A DNA stretch of 64,000 bases from contig JAZKGE010000034.1 of the NCBI GenBank assembly GCA_040386075.1, positions 104,954 to 168,953 of the forward strand. Reading direction: 5' to 3'. Shown piece after piece: positions 10,340-19,268 of this stretch (its first letter is position 1; each line of letters starts with the position of its first letter). The translations under genes were made by a program, and so were the position numbers. Under the pieces are notes generated by a model. The model saw only the letters and a list, made by a program, of their open reading frames with translations. It did not search any database and was not told the DNA's origin. This DNA is from UBA4416 sp040386075. Lineage in GTDB: Bacteria; Bacteroidota; Bacteroidia; B-17B0; Aurantibacillaceae.

Positions 10340-11089
10340 ATGAAAGCAGTAATTATAGAAGACGAACAAAAAAGCCGCGATATGCTGGCAGATATTCTGA
10401 AGAAAAATTTTCCGGAAATTGCTATCCTTGGATTAGCTAAGAATGTAGCTGAGGGTGTTGAGTTGATCCAGAACCTTAAGCCAAATTTATTGTTCCTGGA
10501 TATCAGTATGCCCGATGGGACGGGATTTGATGTTCTTGAAAAAGTGCAAGGTGCGAAGTTTGATATTATTTTTACAACGGCTACCGATAAACACGCGTTA
10601 AAGGCTATTAAATACAGTGCCTGTGATTATTTATTAAAACCAATAGATATTGATGATCTGAAAATGGCTATTAATCGTTTGATCGAAAAAAGATCATCCA
10701 ATTTGCCAAGTATGGATAATTTGCAATTCCTGATCCAGAATTTAAAACGTGCAGATGATAATTATAACAAGATCACTTTACCAACCGGGAATGCCTACGA
10801 AATAATTAGTATTAAAGATATTATCCGTTGCGAAGCGGATGGAAGCTACACTAATTTTTATTTGACAGGAGGAAAAAAATTAATGGTGTCTGCCAGCTTA
10901 AAGCATTACGAGGATCTGTTGCCTGAGAATGATTTTATCCGCATCCATCACCATCATTTAATTAACATGAATCATGTGGTGCGTTTTTTAAAGGTTGACG
11001 GCGGTTACGCCATCATGAGTGATAATACACAACTAGAGATAAGTCGCCGAAAGAAAGATGCATTTTTGGAAAGACTGAATGCAGTTTAA
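10340..11089 (+). CDS. LytTR-family response regulator
   Basis: 249 residues. The N-terminal receiver domain has the acidic pocket (IEDEQ) and the phospho-acceptor Asp54 in LLFLDISMPDG. The conserved Lys is in CDYLLKPI. A C-terminal LytTR DNA-binding domain (about 140-245) contains IIRCEADGSYTNFYL and FIRIHHHHLINMNHV. It is directly downstream of the matching LytS-type kinase and ends at a bidirectional terminator. Probable role: activator controlled by the propeller sensor; target genes are unknown. Confidence 0.95.
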   Translation: MKAVIIEDEQKSRDMLADILKKNFPEIAILGLAKNVAEGVELIQNLKPNLLFLDISMPDGTGFDVLEKVQGAKFDIIFTTATDKHALKAIKYSACDYLLKPIDIDDLKMAINRLIEKRSSNLPSMDNLQFLIQNLKRADDNYNKITLPTGNAYEIISIKDIIRCEADGSYTNFYLTGGKKLMVSASLKHYEDLLPENDFIRIHHHHLINMNHVVRFLKVDGGYAIMSDNTQLEISRRKKDAFLERLNAV

Positions 11090-11105
11090 TATTATTGGTT
11101 TTATT

Positions 11106-11140
11106 AAAAAAGCCCCTGTGAATTACACAGGGGCTTTTTA
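11106..11140. terminator. Bidirectional rho-independent terminator
   Basis: Perfect 10-bp stem AGCCCCTGTG/CACAGGGGCT with an AATTA loop, flanked by five A on the left and five T on the right. It lies between two converging genes (LytTR regulator and the protease at 11158), so it can end both transcripts. Confidence 0.9.
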
Positions 11141-11157
11141 TTTGAGCATATTAAGGG

Positions 11158-14100
11158 TTATTCGAGGATCAGTTTAAATAGTTTTGTTCCTTCATCAGTA
11201 GTTACTTTAGCGTAGTAAATTCCTTTACCGGTTTTACTTAGATCAATGGTTACCTGACTTGCATTTTTAGCAGATTCGATCATTACAGTTTGCCCTAATG
11301 TATTTGTAATAATGACATCAAACTTCTCTGTGCTGATCACATTTGAAATTGCAAATATTCCGCTGCTTGGGTTTGGATAAATACTTAGGTTACTGCTTTC
11401 GTTTTGCATTTGGGCAACACTTGTTCCAAAACTTATGCAGGTTGTTGCAGTTACTGAACACCCATTGTTGTCGGTTATTTGTGCAGTATAACATCCAACA
11501 GCTAAATTAATGATAGACGGAGTTGTTTGTCCACCAGGTATCCACATGTAGGTGTATGGTGTAACTCCTCCGGTAACCAGAACATTTGCCGCACCATTTG
11601 TACAACTGGAGCAAGAGGCATTTGTGTTGGAAATAGTTGCCGCTAATTGTGCAGGCTGTGTGATCATTATACCGGAGTTACCTGTACATCCATTAGCATC
11701 AGTTACATTTACAGTGTATGTTCCTGCGCACAAATTTGTACAGGTTGTTGCCGCGCAAATAGGTGTGCCCTGGACTAAAGAATATGCATAAGGCGCTGTT
11801 CCACCTGTTGCGGTAATGGTTGCTGCGCCATTGCATGATCCAAAACAGGTTACATTGGTAACCGTACTGCTAACGACAGGGCTGGAAGTAACGTTAACCA
11901 CAACGGTTTGTGGAGCACTATTGCAACCGCCACAGCTTCCGGTGGCAGTGTAGGTTGTACTTGATGAAGGTGATACATTAAGCACAGCTCCGGTAAATCC
12001 ACCAGGCATCCATGTATATGTACACGCACCGGTTAAAGTGCAAGTAAAACTACTTCCATTACAAATGGTTGTGTTGGTTGTAGAAGCAGAAATAGTAGGA
12101 ATTGGCGATACATTTACCGTAATAGTTTTGGTAGAGCTACAGGTTCCGTTAGAACCACTTACTGTATACGTTGTACTTGTTGTTGGAGTTACGACAACAA
12201 CTGTTGTTGTTTGCGCACCCGGCATCCATGAATAAAGAGTAGCACCACTGGCGGTTAAAGTTACACTTTGTCCTGAACAGATGTTTGAAGAAGATGCTGT
12301 AACATTCGTAGTTGGAGTAGGCGTTACGGTGATCGTGAAGTTTTTTGGAGTACTTACACAACTACCATTGCTGCCGGTTACGGTATACACAGTTGTAGTT
12401 GTTGGCGATAAGGTACTTGATGATCCTGAACCTGATGGTAACCAGGTGTATGTTGTTGCACCTGTTACAGCTACATTTGCTGACGCCCCTCTACAAATAG
12501 TTGTATTGGTAATGGATGTTGAAACGGTAGGTGTAGAATTTACATTGATTGTAATAGTTTTGGTTGAACTGCAACTGCTGGCAGTTCCATTCACAGTGTA
12601 GGTAGTGGTTGTAGTAGGAGTTACTGCAACAGTTGCACCTATCAATGCACCAGGACTCCAGGTGTAAGTTGTTGCGCCGCTGGCTGTGAGTGTAATTGTT
12701 TGAGCTGTGCATATGCTTGTTGAGGTTGCAGTAGCATTTACAGTTGGAGTAGGCGTTACATTTATTGTAAAGTTCTTAGCGGCGCTCGCGCAGGATCCAT
12801 TACTACCTGTTACGGTATAAATTGTTGTTGTAGTTGGAGATAATGTGCTTGAACTTCCAGATCCGGATGGTAACCATGTATATGTTGTGGCACCTGTTAC
12901 AGCTACGTTTACCGAATTTCCTCTGCAAATAGTTGTGTTTGTGATAGAAGTAGAAACGGTTGGTGTAGCATTAACGTTGATAGTAATAGTTTTAGTTGAA
13001 CTACATGCTCCATTTATACCGGTTGCTGTATAAGTAGTCGTAGTTGTTGGTGTTATCACAATTACAGTAGTTGTTTGAGAACCCGGCATCCACGAATAGG
13101 TTACGCCGCCACTCGCTGTTAAGGTGCTGCTTTGCCCTGCACAAATAGTTAATGAAGATGCAGTAACGTTTGTTGTTGGAGTAGGTGTGACATTAATGGT
13201 TACAGTTCTTGGCGCACTTGTACAACCAGCTGTACTTCCTGTGATAGTATAAATAGTGGTTGACGCAGGCGTTAAGGTACTTGTTGATCCTGATCCTGTA
13301 GGCAACCAGGTATAGGTTGTGGCACCAGTTACTGTTTCTACAACCGAAGAACCACTGCAAATAGTTGTATTGGTAACAGATGCTGCAACAGTAGGAGTGG
13401 CTGTAATGGTAATTGATTTGGTAGTTGTTGTAGTACCGGTACTATTAGCAACAGTTAAGGTGATGGTTTTTACTCCTGCTGTAGTATATGTAACTGATGT
13501 GTTTTGTGTGGTGGCTGATGATGGTGTCCCTCCGGTCATAGTCCATGTCCATGAACTTGGGCTTCCTGTGGAGGCATCTGTTAAGGTTATTGGAGTGCCG
13601 GTACATCCTGTGCTGGCCGATGAAATGGCAGCTGTTGGTGTAGTTGCAGCAACGCCTGTAATATTAATATTATCTAAATAAATAGCATCACCATAATGCC
13701 CTCTGTTAATAAATGAAACCATCACATTAGATTGTCCAACATAAGCGGTTAGATCAACAGAATCTTTTACCCATTGCGTGGTAGCTGTTGGCGTAAATGG
13801 TGCGTTTGAATTGGCAGTAGTTGCAGTAGCTAATTGTGAACCGCCTTTTAAGTAAGGGTAAGTAGTTGATGTACCACAATTGGTAGAAACACCAATTTGT
13901 AAGGTATCAACATAAGGTGCAGCAAAGGTTTGCGAATACGATCTGTAGAAGGTCATTTTGGCAGTTGAAAACCCTGAAAGGTTCACATAAGTTTTTAGTT
14001 CATCCCTTGTAGGGGTTATACTATCTGTCCAGTTGTCAAATACTGTACTTTGTGTGCTGCTGTACCCGGCCGTTGTTGCCAGTTTCCATTTCACATTATC

Positions 14101-15921
14101 GTTACCGGCATCAACAATATACCAGTTTGTAGGAGGAAAAGTGGCTGTTTGAAATGTTTGACTTAAAGGTAATGTAGCCGGACTTGTAACATTGATGTAG
14201 GCAGCAATTGTGTATGTATTGCTTCCGTTAGCATTAGATGCAACTAATTGCACACTGTAAGTGCCTGGCGTATTATAAGTGATCGTAGGATTTGCAACGG
14301 CAGAGGTAGCTGGCGTTCCACCCGCAAATGTCCAGGCATAAGCAGTTGGTGTTCCTGTACTCAGGTTTGTGAAAGCTACTGTTTGTCCGGGACAAACGGT
14401 TGTTCGGTTAGCGGTAAAATTGGCAGTTGGAGCTCCTAACGCACAGTTACCTGCTGTTAACGGGGTCATTAACGGTTGTCCGCAAGTTCCTCCTGCTTGT
14501 GCATTTCTAACCATTACAGCTAAGCCACCGTTAAGGTCATCTGTATTTAAAGTTCTTTTAGATTGCCCGTTAGATATAGCATAATGCATCAGATCGGTTG
14601 AATTGATCACATGGCCTAATTGATGTCCGTGTCCTAATTCATGTACAGTAACGGATTCAAAATCATATTGTGAGCCACTTGGCGCAGCTGTTCCATATTG
14701 CCAGGTACCGCCACCAGGCGTATTGGCAAATTGTATATCCAGTTCAGTAACATACCATTGAAAATTACCACTCACGCTGCAGCCACTAAAATAACTACCA
14801 CATTGTCCCAGGATCCCGGCACCTAATGCACCATTAAATGTAACAATATTGGTTCCGTCGTTTACTGACGCTGAAATGGTTGAGGTAGTGGCCGAAGTTG
14901 GCCAGTTAATGTAGGTAGCACAACGCCACGACTGTAGAGATCTTTGGAAAGCCGCTTTTGCAGGAGCATTACTATTAAATGCTGTATTGTAGGTCCAGGT
15001 ATAGCCGCCACCAGTTTGATTGATATGTTTTGTATTATATACTAAATTATTAGTGTATGTTACATTGATATGAGAATAAGGGATCGTCAATACTCCGGTG
15101 CTATTAATTCCGTTTACGCGGATAACACCAGTACCTGCTTTTGAAGGAACCCTTACCTGGATCTGGGTGGTAGACCAGGATATAATATCAGCAGCAATGG
15201 GCGAAATGTTCGTTGCCCCACCATCATCAGCATTCTTAAACCCTACCAAAGAAGGAGTGGAAACAGCCGGAAAAGCAGTGCCATTAATAGTCAATACAGA
15301 AAAAGTACCAGCCGTGATGGTCGTAGGCGAAAAGCTTGAAATTGCTGTAACAGCCTGCGTACTGTTAGTTTGTGATGTTGATATTAAAAAAGGATTAACA
15401 GGTTTAATCTGTGTGTAATTTGTACCTGTATATTGGGCAATGGTGCTGTAAAGTGACGTAGAAAGATTTTGGTAAGTATTAAAAGGCTCAGCTGCAGTAT
15501 TAGTAGCTATATCATATTTAATAAAGCCTTGTGCACTCGCATAGGCATCATATACTGTTTTTCCAAATTGTGATGGCTCACTACTTTGATTTAAAGTAAA
15601 TATACCCACATCTCCTACCTCTAATTCCAGACTTGGTTCAAATACGTGTTTGTCATTCCCTACGATCCCACCTTCAGTAATAACTTCGAGGTAAGGACCT
15701 GTAAGGTTTTTAAAAGTTTTGTAAACATCAATCAAATTGGATGTATATATCTTATTATGAGCAGCATTCCAGAAGGATTGTTGACTGATAACCTTCCCTT
15801 CAATAATGAGGCTGGCCTGAGGCACCCTTTGGCTTAAAAGGACAGGATACATCAAACACTGGGCTGATGTCTGAATTAATGAAACCGCAATAACTGCGCA
15901 GGTTAGTAGTATTTTTTTCAT
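11158..15921 (-). CDS. Secreted metzincin-like metalloprotease with Ig-like modules and T9SS sorting domain
   Basis: 1587 residues. Order seen: signal peptide (MKKILLTCAVIAVSLIQTSAQ); a domain with PYLEVITEGGIVG; an IPT/TIG domain around 195-290; a zinc protease domain with HELGHGHQLGH (about 427-437, fits HExxHxxGxxH) and a possible Met-turn DLMHYA; a PKD domain (VCPGQTVAFTNLSTGTP); a MAM- or cleaved-adhesin-like domain (FPPTNWYIVDAGND); a second PKD domain; seven ~72-residue Ig-like modules; an SprB-like repeat region with VTCFGSCNGAATITATGG; and a type A T9SS sorting domain (LSIYPNPSSGIFAIS ... FKLILE). It should cross the outer membrane by the T9SS and be anchored or released. Substrate unknown. 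The catalytic motif is intact, so activity is plausible. Confidence 0.9.
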   Translation of the reverse strand: MKKILLTCAVIAVSLIQTSAQCLMYPVLLSQRVPQASLIIEGKVISQQSFWNAAHNKIYTSNLIDVYKTFKNLTGPYLEVITEGGIVGNDKHVFEPSLELEVGDVGIFTLNQSSEPSQFGKTVYDAYASAQGFIKYDIATNTAAEPFNTYQNLSTSLYSTIAQYTGTNYTQIKPVNPFLISTSQTNSTQAVTAISSFSPTTITAGTFSVLTINGTAFPAVSTPSLVGFKNADDGGATNISPIAADIISWSTTQIQVRVPSKAGTGVIRVNGINSTGVLTIPYSHINVTYTNNLVYNTKHINQTGGGYTWTYNTAFNSNAPAKAAFQRSLQSWRCATYINWPTSATTSTISASVNDGTNIVTFNGALGAGILGQCGSYFSGCSVSGNFQWYVTELDIQFANTPGGGTWQYGTAAPSGSQYDFESVTVHELGHGHQLGHVINSTDLMHYAISNGQSKRTLNTDDLNGGLAVMVRNAQAGGTCGQPLMTPLTAGNCALGAPTANFTANRTTVCPGQTVAFTNLSTGTPTAYAWTFAGGTPATSAVANPTITYNTPGTYSVQLVASNANGSNTYTIAAYINVTSPATLPLSQTFQTATFPPTNWYIVDAGNDNVKWKLATTAGYSSTQSTVFDNWTDSITPTRDELKTYVNLSGFSTAKMTFYRSYSQTFAAPYVDTLQIGVSTNCGTSTTYPYLKGGSQLATATTANSNAPFTPTATTQWVKDSVDLTAYVGQSNVMVSFINRGHYGDAIYLDNINITGVAATTPTAAISSASTGCTGTPITLTDASTGSPSSWTWTMTGGTPSSATTQNTSVTYTTAGVKTITLTVANSTGTTTTTKSITITATPTVAASVTNTTICSGSSVVETVTGATTYTWLPTGSGSTSTLTPASTTIYTITGSTAGCTSAPRTVTINVTPTPTTNVTASSLTICAGQSSTLTASGGVTYSWMPGSQTTTVIVITPTTTTTYTATGINGACSSTKTITINVNATPTVSTSITNTTICRGNSVNVAVTGATTYTWLPSGSGSSSTLSPTTTTIYTVTGSNGSCASAAKNFTINVTPTPTVNATATSTSICTAQTITLTASGATTYTWSPGALIGATVAVTPTTTTTYTVNGTASSCSSTKTITINVNSTPTVSTSITNTTICRGASANVAVTGATTYTWLPSGSGSSSTLSPTTTTVYTVTGSNGSCVSTPKNFTITVTPTPTTNVTASSSNICSGQSVTLTASGATLYSWMPGAQTTTVVVVTPTTSTTYTVSGSNGTCSSTKTITVNVSPIPTISASTTNTTICNGSSFTCTLTGACTYTWMPGGFTGAVLNVSPSSSTTYTATGSCGGCNSAPQTVVVNVTSSPVVSSTVTNVTCFGSCNGAATITATGGTAPYAYSLVQGTPICAATTCTNLCAGTYTVNVTDANGCTGNSGIMITQPAQLAATISNTNASCSSCTNGAANVLVTGGVTPYTYMWIPGGQTTPSIINLAVGCYTAQITDNNGCSVTATTCISFGTSVAQMQNESSNLSIYPNPSSGIFAISNVISTEKFDVIITNTLGQTVMIESAKNASQVTIDLSKTGKGIYYAKVTTDEGTKLFKLILE
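11893..13405 (-). repeat. Seven tandem Ig-like coding modules with two-module periodicity
   Basis: Seven modules of about 216 bases. Modules 1, 3 and 5 share TTYTWLPSGSGS-type strands, while 2, 4 and 6 share another pattern (W-M/S-PG ... VTPTTTTTYT). Odd and even modules therefore alternate, which points to duplication of a two-module unit of about 430 bases. Confidence 0.8.
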
Positions 15922-16114
15922 GCGATATTGTATTTAGTTATAGTAAATATAATAAACTCAAATCCATATATCTATTTCTCCAATAAATATCCAAAAAATT
16001 TAACAATTGGAGTGGAACGATGGTATAAACAATTTAGTGTTTATTTCTATTAGCACGCTTTCAATTTTAATAGCCTAAAACAAATAGTTTTATACTAAAT
16101 CAAATTTCAGTTTT

Positions 16115-17464
16115 ATGGCAAAGAAAACAGTTTCAAAAAGTGGAGAGAGAAAAATATTTGTCCTTGATACTTCAGTGATCATTTATGATCATACCGCAAT
16201 TAAAAATTTCCAGGAGCATGATGTGGTTATTCCGATCACCGTTTTAGAGGAACTCGACAACTTTAAAAAAGGGAACGACACTAAAAATTTTGCTGCCAGA
16301 GAATTTACACGTTATGTAGATCTGATGTCGGGAGATAATTCTTTACAGGAGTGGACACCCATTAACGGAAAAACACACGGCCATTTTAAGATCGAAATGC
16401 ATAATTCATCTAAACTGGATGCTGAGAAGATCTTTCAGGAACGCAAAGGTGATCACCGAATCTTAAATGCAGCTCTATATACAGCAGATACCAATCCCGA
16501 CAGAAAAGTGGTATTAGTTACAAAAGATATTAATCTTCGTATCAAAGCAAAATCATTGAACCTTCATGCCGAAGATTACACCACAGGAAAGATCCTTACA
16601 GTGGATGAACTTTATACCGGCAATTCGTTGGTTGATAAAGTAAACCCGAATGTGATCAATCAGATCTACGAAAAAGGAAGCTGTCTGGCAAAAGATGTTC
16701 TGAAAAAAGAAACACCTGAAGCTAATCACTATTATGTGATCAAAAATGGTAATGCGTCTGTTTTGGCCCGTTACGAAGATTCTTCCAAATCATTGAAGCG
16801 TGTTACCAAAACTTCATCTTATGGGATCATTCCTAAAAATGCCGAGCAATCCTTTGCATTAGATGCGATCATGAATCCAGATATTCGTTTGGTAAGTATA
16901 CAAGGTGTTGCCGGAACAGGTAAAACATTATTATCCCTGGCAGGCGCTTTGGAACAACGTCGTAATTATCATCAAATTTATTTAGCACGCCCCATTGTTC
17001 CTTTGAGCAATAAGGATATTGGTTATCTGCCCGGCGATGTAACGTCTAAATTGAATCCATACATGGAACCATTATGGGATAATTTGAAATTCATTAAGAG
17101 CCAATTCTCTGAAAAAGACAAAGAATTAAAAGCTATCAATGAAATGATAGAGAATGAAAAGATCGTGATCTGCCCATTGGCATTTATTCGCGGACGTAGT
17201 TTAAGTAATATGTTCTTTATTGTGGATGAGGCTCAGAATTTAACGCCGCATGAAGTAAAAACGATCATCACACGTGCCGGAGAAAACACCAAGATCATTT
17301 TCACAGGTGATATTTATCAAATTGATACACCTTACCTGGATGCCCAATCAAATGGTTTAAGCTATTTGATAGATAAAGTAAAAGGGCAATCGTTGTATGC
17401 TCACATCACACTTCAAAAAGGGGAGAGAAGTGAATTGGCAAACCTGGCCAATGATCTGTTATAA
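16115..17464 (+). CDS. PIN domain-PhoH family ATPase
   Basis: 449 residues. The N-terminal PIN domain begins with IFVLDTSVIIYDH and has further acidic residues (ELDNF, VTKDINLRIKAK), as in RNA-cutting PIN nucleases. The C-terminal PhoH-type ATPase/helicase domain has Walker A GVAGTGKT (264-271) and Walker B FFIVDEAQN. Proteins of this architecture (PhoH2/YlaK type) are thought to be RNA helicase-ribonucleases. It stands alone: the upstream gene is divergent, and a strong terminator follows. It is sometimes annotated phoH; the phosphate-starvation link is historical. Confidence 0.93.
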   Translation: MAKKTVSKSGERKIFVLDTSVIIYDHTAIKNFQEHDVVIPITVLEELDNFKKGNDTKNFAAREFTRYVDLMSGDNSLQEWTPINGKTHGHFKIEMHNSSKLDAEKIFQERKGDHRILNAALYTADTNPDRKVVLVTKDINLRIKAKSLNLHAEDYTTGKILTVDELYTGNSLVDKVNPNVINQIYEKGSCLAKDVLKKETPEANHYYVIKNGNASVLARYEDSSKSLKRVTKTSSYGIIPKNAEQSFALDAIMNPDIRLVSIQGVAGTGKTLLSLAGALEQRRNYHQIYLARPIVPLSNKDIGYLPGDVTSKLNPYMEPLWDNLKFIKSQFSEKDKELKAINEMIENEKIVICPLAFIRGRSLSNMFFIVDEAQNLTPHEVKTIITRAGENTKIIFTGDIYQIDTPYLDAQSNGLSYLIDKVKGQSLYAHITLQKGERSELANLANDLL

Positions 17465-17491
17465 TCAACAATTATTATTTCTTAATACAAA

Positions 17492-17521
17492 GGGTTGCTT
17501 TTTTGAAAGCAACCCTTTTTT
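17492..17521 (+). terminator. Rho-independent terminator of the PhoH-like gene
   Basis: Perfect 10-bp stem GGGTTGCTTT/AAAGCAACCC with a TTTG loop, followed by six T. It starts 27 bases after the stop codon. The reverse gene at 17555 converges on it. Confidence 0.9.
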
Positions 17522-17554
17522 GTAAACTTAAGTTCGAGAAAGGCCCGTTTGGTA

Positions 17555-18505
17555 TTAAAACCTGTAACCTACACTCCAGGCAAAGTTTACATAAGGCATT
17601 ACATTGTCCTGTTTTATATGGTTTTGGTACATAGAAACGGAATTCATATAATCAATTCCAAACGGATCTTTTTGATCGTAGGTGTCTTTTTTATAACCAA
17701 AAGTGATTAGCATATTCATATTCACTCTTTCTGAGAAACGGGCCAAAAAGCCAATATTTACACCATAATGTTCTCTTTTTAAATTGAAATTGTTATTAAA
17801 TGTTGCGTCGTTATTTTTAACAGCACCCGGTGTGGTGTATTTTGTCTCCACGCTCATTTTGTAATCACTGTAATTAAAGGATGGACCCATTAAAAAATTT
17901 ACCTCGCGGGTCATGGAAGGAGCAAATAATATATTTAAGCCTACCTGGTATCGCATTCTGTCGTAGGTTGCAGTATTGTCTCCATTTAAAAAAACACCTT
18001 TATATAGGCTGTTTGTAATGGAGGGACTACCAACACCAAAGGCAAAAGGCACGTTGATGATGAGATTAGCTTTTTTAATATCACGCATGTAATTAAATCC
18101 AATAGCCGAATTCAGAAAGGAGATATAATTATAGCCTATGTAATTTTTTCGGGTATAAAGTTTTTCGCATTTTTTGTTTTTTACTTCAGCACTGTAAACC
18201 GATACAGGTACCACATCCATATTATAACGGTTGGGGTTGTAATTTGTAACGGGCACAGGTTTTGGCTGCGACTTTGTGAACCTATCAATGGCACCATTAC
18301 TAAAAATAATATAGGCTATGTCTTCTTTATTGTTTGAGATAAGCGGACCATCAGGATAATTAAATAACTTGTATTTAATTTCACGCGGGTTGATCTCAAG
18401 GATCGTCGCTTTAATAATGCTGCTGTCATTTCGGGTGATCAGGTCCTGTGCTTTTCCGGAAGTAATGATCAGGCTTGTTGCTAAGATAAAGGAAAGTGTT
18501 TTCAT
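17555..18505 (-). CDS. Predicted outer-membrane protein of unknown function
   Basis: 316 residues with a signal peptide (MKTLSFILATSLIITSGKAQ). Residues about 20-75 form a small beta-rich module common in Bacteroidota secreted proteins (DLITRNDSSIIKATILEIN, then IKYKLF and EDIAYIIFSNGAIDRF). The rest alternates polar and aromatic residues and ends in WSVGYRF; a terminal Phe is the usual outer-membrane barrel signature. It lies 32 bases downstream of 18538-19071 and is probably in the same operon, controlled from the operator region at 19130-19243. No ligand or enzyme motif is visible. Confidence 0.75.
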   Translation of the reverse strand: MKTLSFILATSLIITSGKAQDLITRNDSSIIKATILEINPREIKYKLFNYPDGPLISNNKEDIAYIIFSNGAIDRFTKSQPKPVPVTNYNPNRYNMDVVPVSVYSAEVKNKKCEKLYTRKNYIGYNYISFLNSAIGFNYMRDIKKANLIINVPFAFGVGSPSITNSLYKGVFLNGDNTATYDRMRYQVGLNILFAPSMTREVNFLMGPSFNYSDYKMSVETKYTTPGAVKNNDATFNNNFNLKREHYGVNIGFLARFSERVNMNMLITFGYKKDTYDQKDPFGIDYMNSVSMYQNHIKQDNVMPYVNFAWSVGYRF

Positions 18506-18537
18506 GGTTATAGTTTTTTAAGGTTAGGAGTTGAATG

Positions 18538-19071
18538 TTAGTTATTTTGAGTTTCCACATATTGATTGTAAGCAATCGGAAGATCCCGGAACAGAACAGT
18601 TTTTCGTTTTTGATGTGGAACAGCTGAATAAATGGCAGATATAGGTATCATTAAAACGCCAACAACACCAAAAAATGCAAGAGAACCGGTGATAACATAG
18701 TTACCTTGACCTGCAGTGCCTGCAGCAGTTCCCAGCATGCCTATGGCAGTAAAGCCTCCCCCTAAAGCTACGAGCCCTAATTTTTCTTTATCTTTTGTAA
18801 AAGCATCATACCTTGCTAACTGTAATTGCACAGCACTGTCGTTTATTGATCGGCAGAGGTGCAAAAATTCGATGGGATTCATTTTACTGTCATTGTATTT
18901 TAACTGTCGTTTGCGGTAATTGAAATAAACCGGGCTTAGTTTTTTATCAGAAACTATTTGCTCTGATATCCTTTCATTATTTGTAATAGGACCGGAGCAG
19001 CTGCTTACGTTTTGTGCATGTGTTACTATCTTAAATAGTATGAATGCGAGTGTGATGATCTTTGTTTTCAT
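18538..19071 (-). CDS. Membrane-associated exported protein of unknown function
   Basis: 177 residues from ATG 19071 (MKTKIITLAFILFKIVTHAQ, a signal peptide). The frame is open further to 19092, but a perfect promoter box at 19090-19097 overlaps that alternative start, so 19071 is favoured. The middle holds two hydrophobic glycine/alanine-rich segments (LGLVALGGGFTAIGMLGTAA and ITGSLAFFGVVGVLMIPISA), probably a membrane hairpin. The tail is basic (VPHQKRKTVLF). I recognise no family. It is the first gene of a likely two-gene operon divergent from the regulator at 19269. Confidence 0.7.
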   Translation of the reverse strand: MKTKIITLAFILFKIVTHAQNVSSCSGPITNNERISEQIVSDKKLSPVYFNYRKRQLKYNDSKMNPIEFLHLCRSINDSAVQLQLARYDAFTKDKEKLGLVALGGGFTAIGMLGTAAGTAGQGNYVITGSLAFFGVVGVLMIPISAIYSAVPHQKRKTVLFRDLPIAYNQYVETQNN

Positions 19072-19089
19072 AATAAATAGTTTTTTTGT

Positions 19090-19097
19090 CAAAACTA
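19090..19097 (-). promoter_or_regulatory. Bacteroidota -7 promoter box, TAGTTTTG
   Basis: Exact match to TAnnTTTG on the reverse strand. It places the transcript start near 19084, about 13 bases before ATG 19071. Confidence 0.65.
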
Positions 19098-19129
19098 TTT
19101 CAAGTCAAATAAAAGACACAGTTTAACCG

Positions 19130-19243
19130 TAGCTCAATAAGATAACTTTATTTTTAAATGTTAATTTTATCTTATTAGGCTACAAAAAATGATAATGTAG
19201 CCTAATAAGCTATTATTTTTGTTTATTTTAGCTTAATAAGCTA
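19130..19243. promoter_or_regulatory. Four copies of a 15-bp operator-like site, TAGCYYAATAAGMTA
   Basis: Sites at 19130-19144 (forward), 19168-19182 (reverse), 19198-19212 (forward) and 19229-19243 (forward). Sites 2 and 3 form a near-perfect inverted repeat (CTTATTAGGCTACA ... TGTAGCCTAATAAG). Centres are about 38, 30 and 31 bases apart, near whole turns of the helix for the last three. The array lies between the divergent promoters of 18538-19071 and of the regulator at 19269. Site 4 falls where the regulator's -33 element would be. The natural guess is that the regulator binds here. Confidence 0.75.
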
Positions 19244-19268
19244 TTGTATAATTTTTAGTATCCCAATT

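Noticed and set aside
12281..13681. Several long forward frames inside the repeat region of the protease gene
   Set aside because: They mirror the Thr/Val-rich Ig repeats; low-complexity valine-rich products with no start context.
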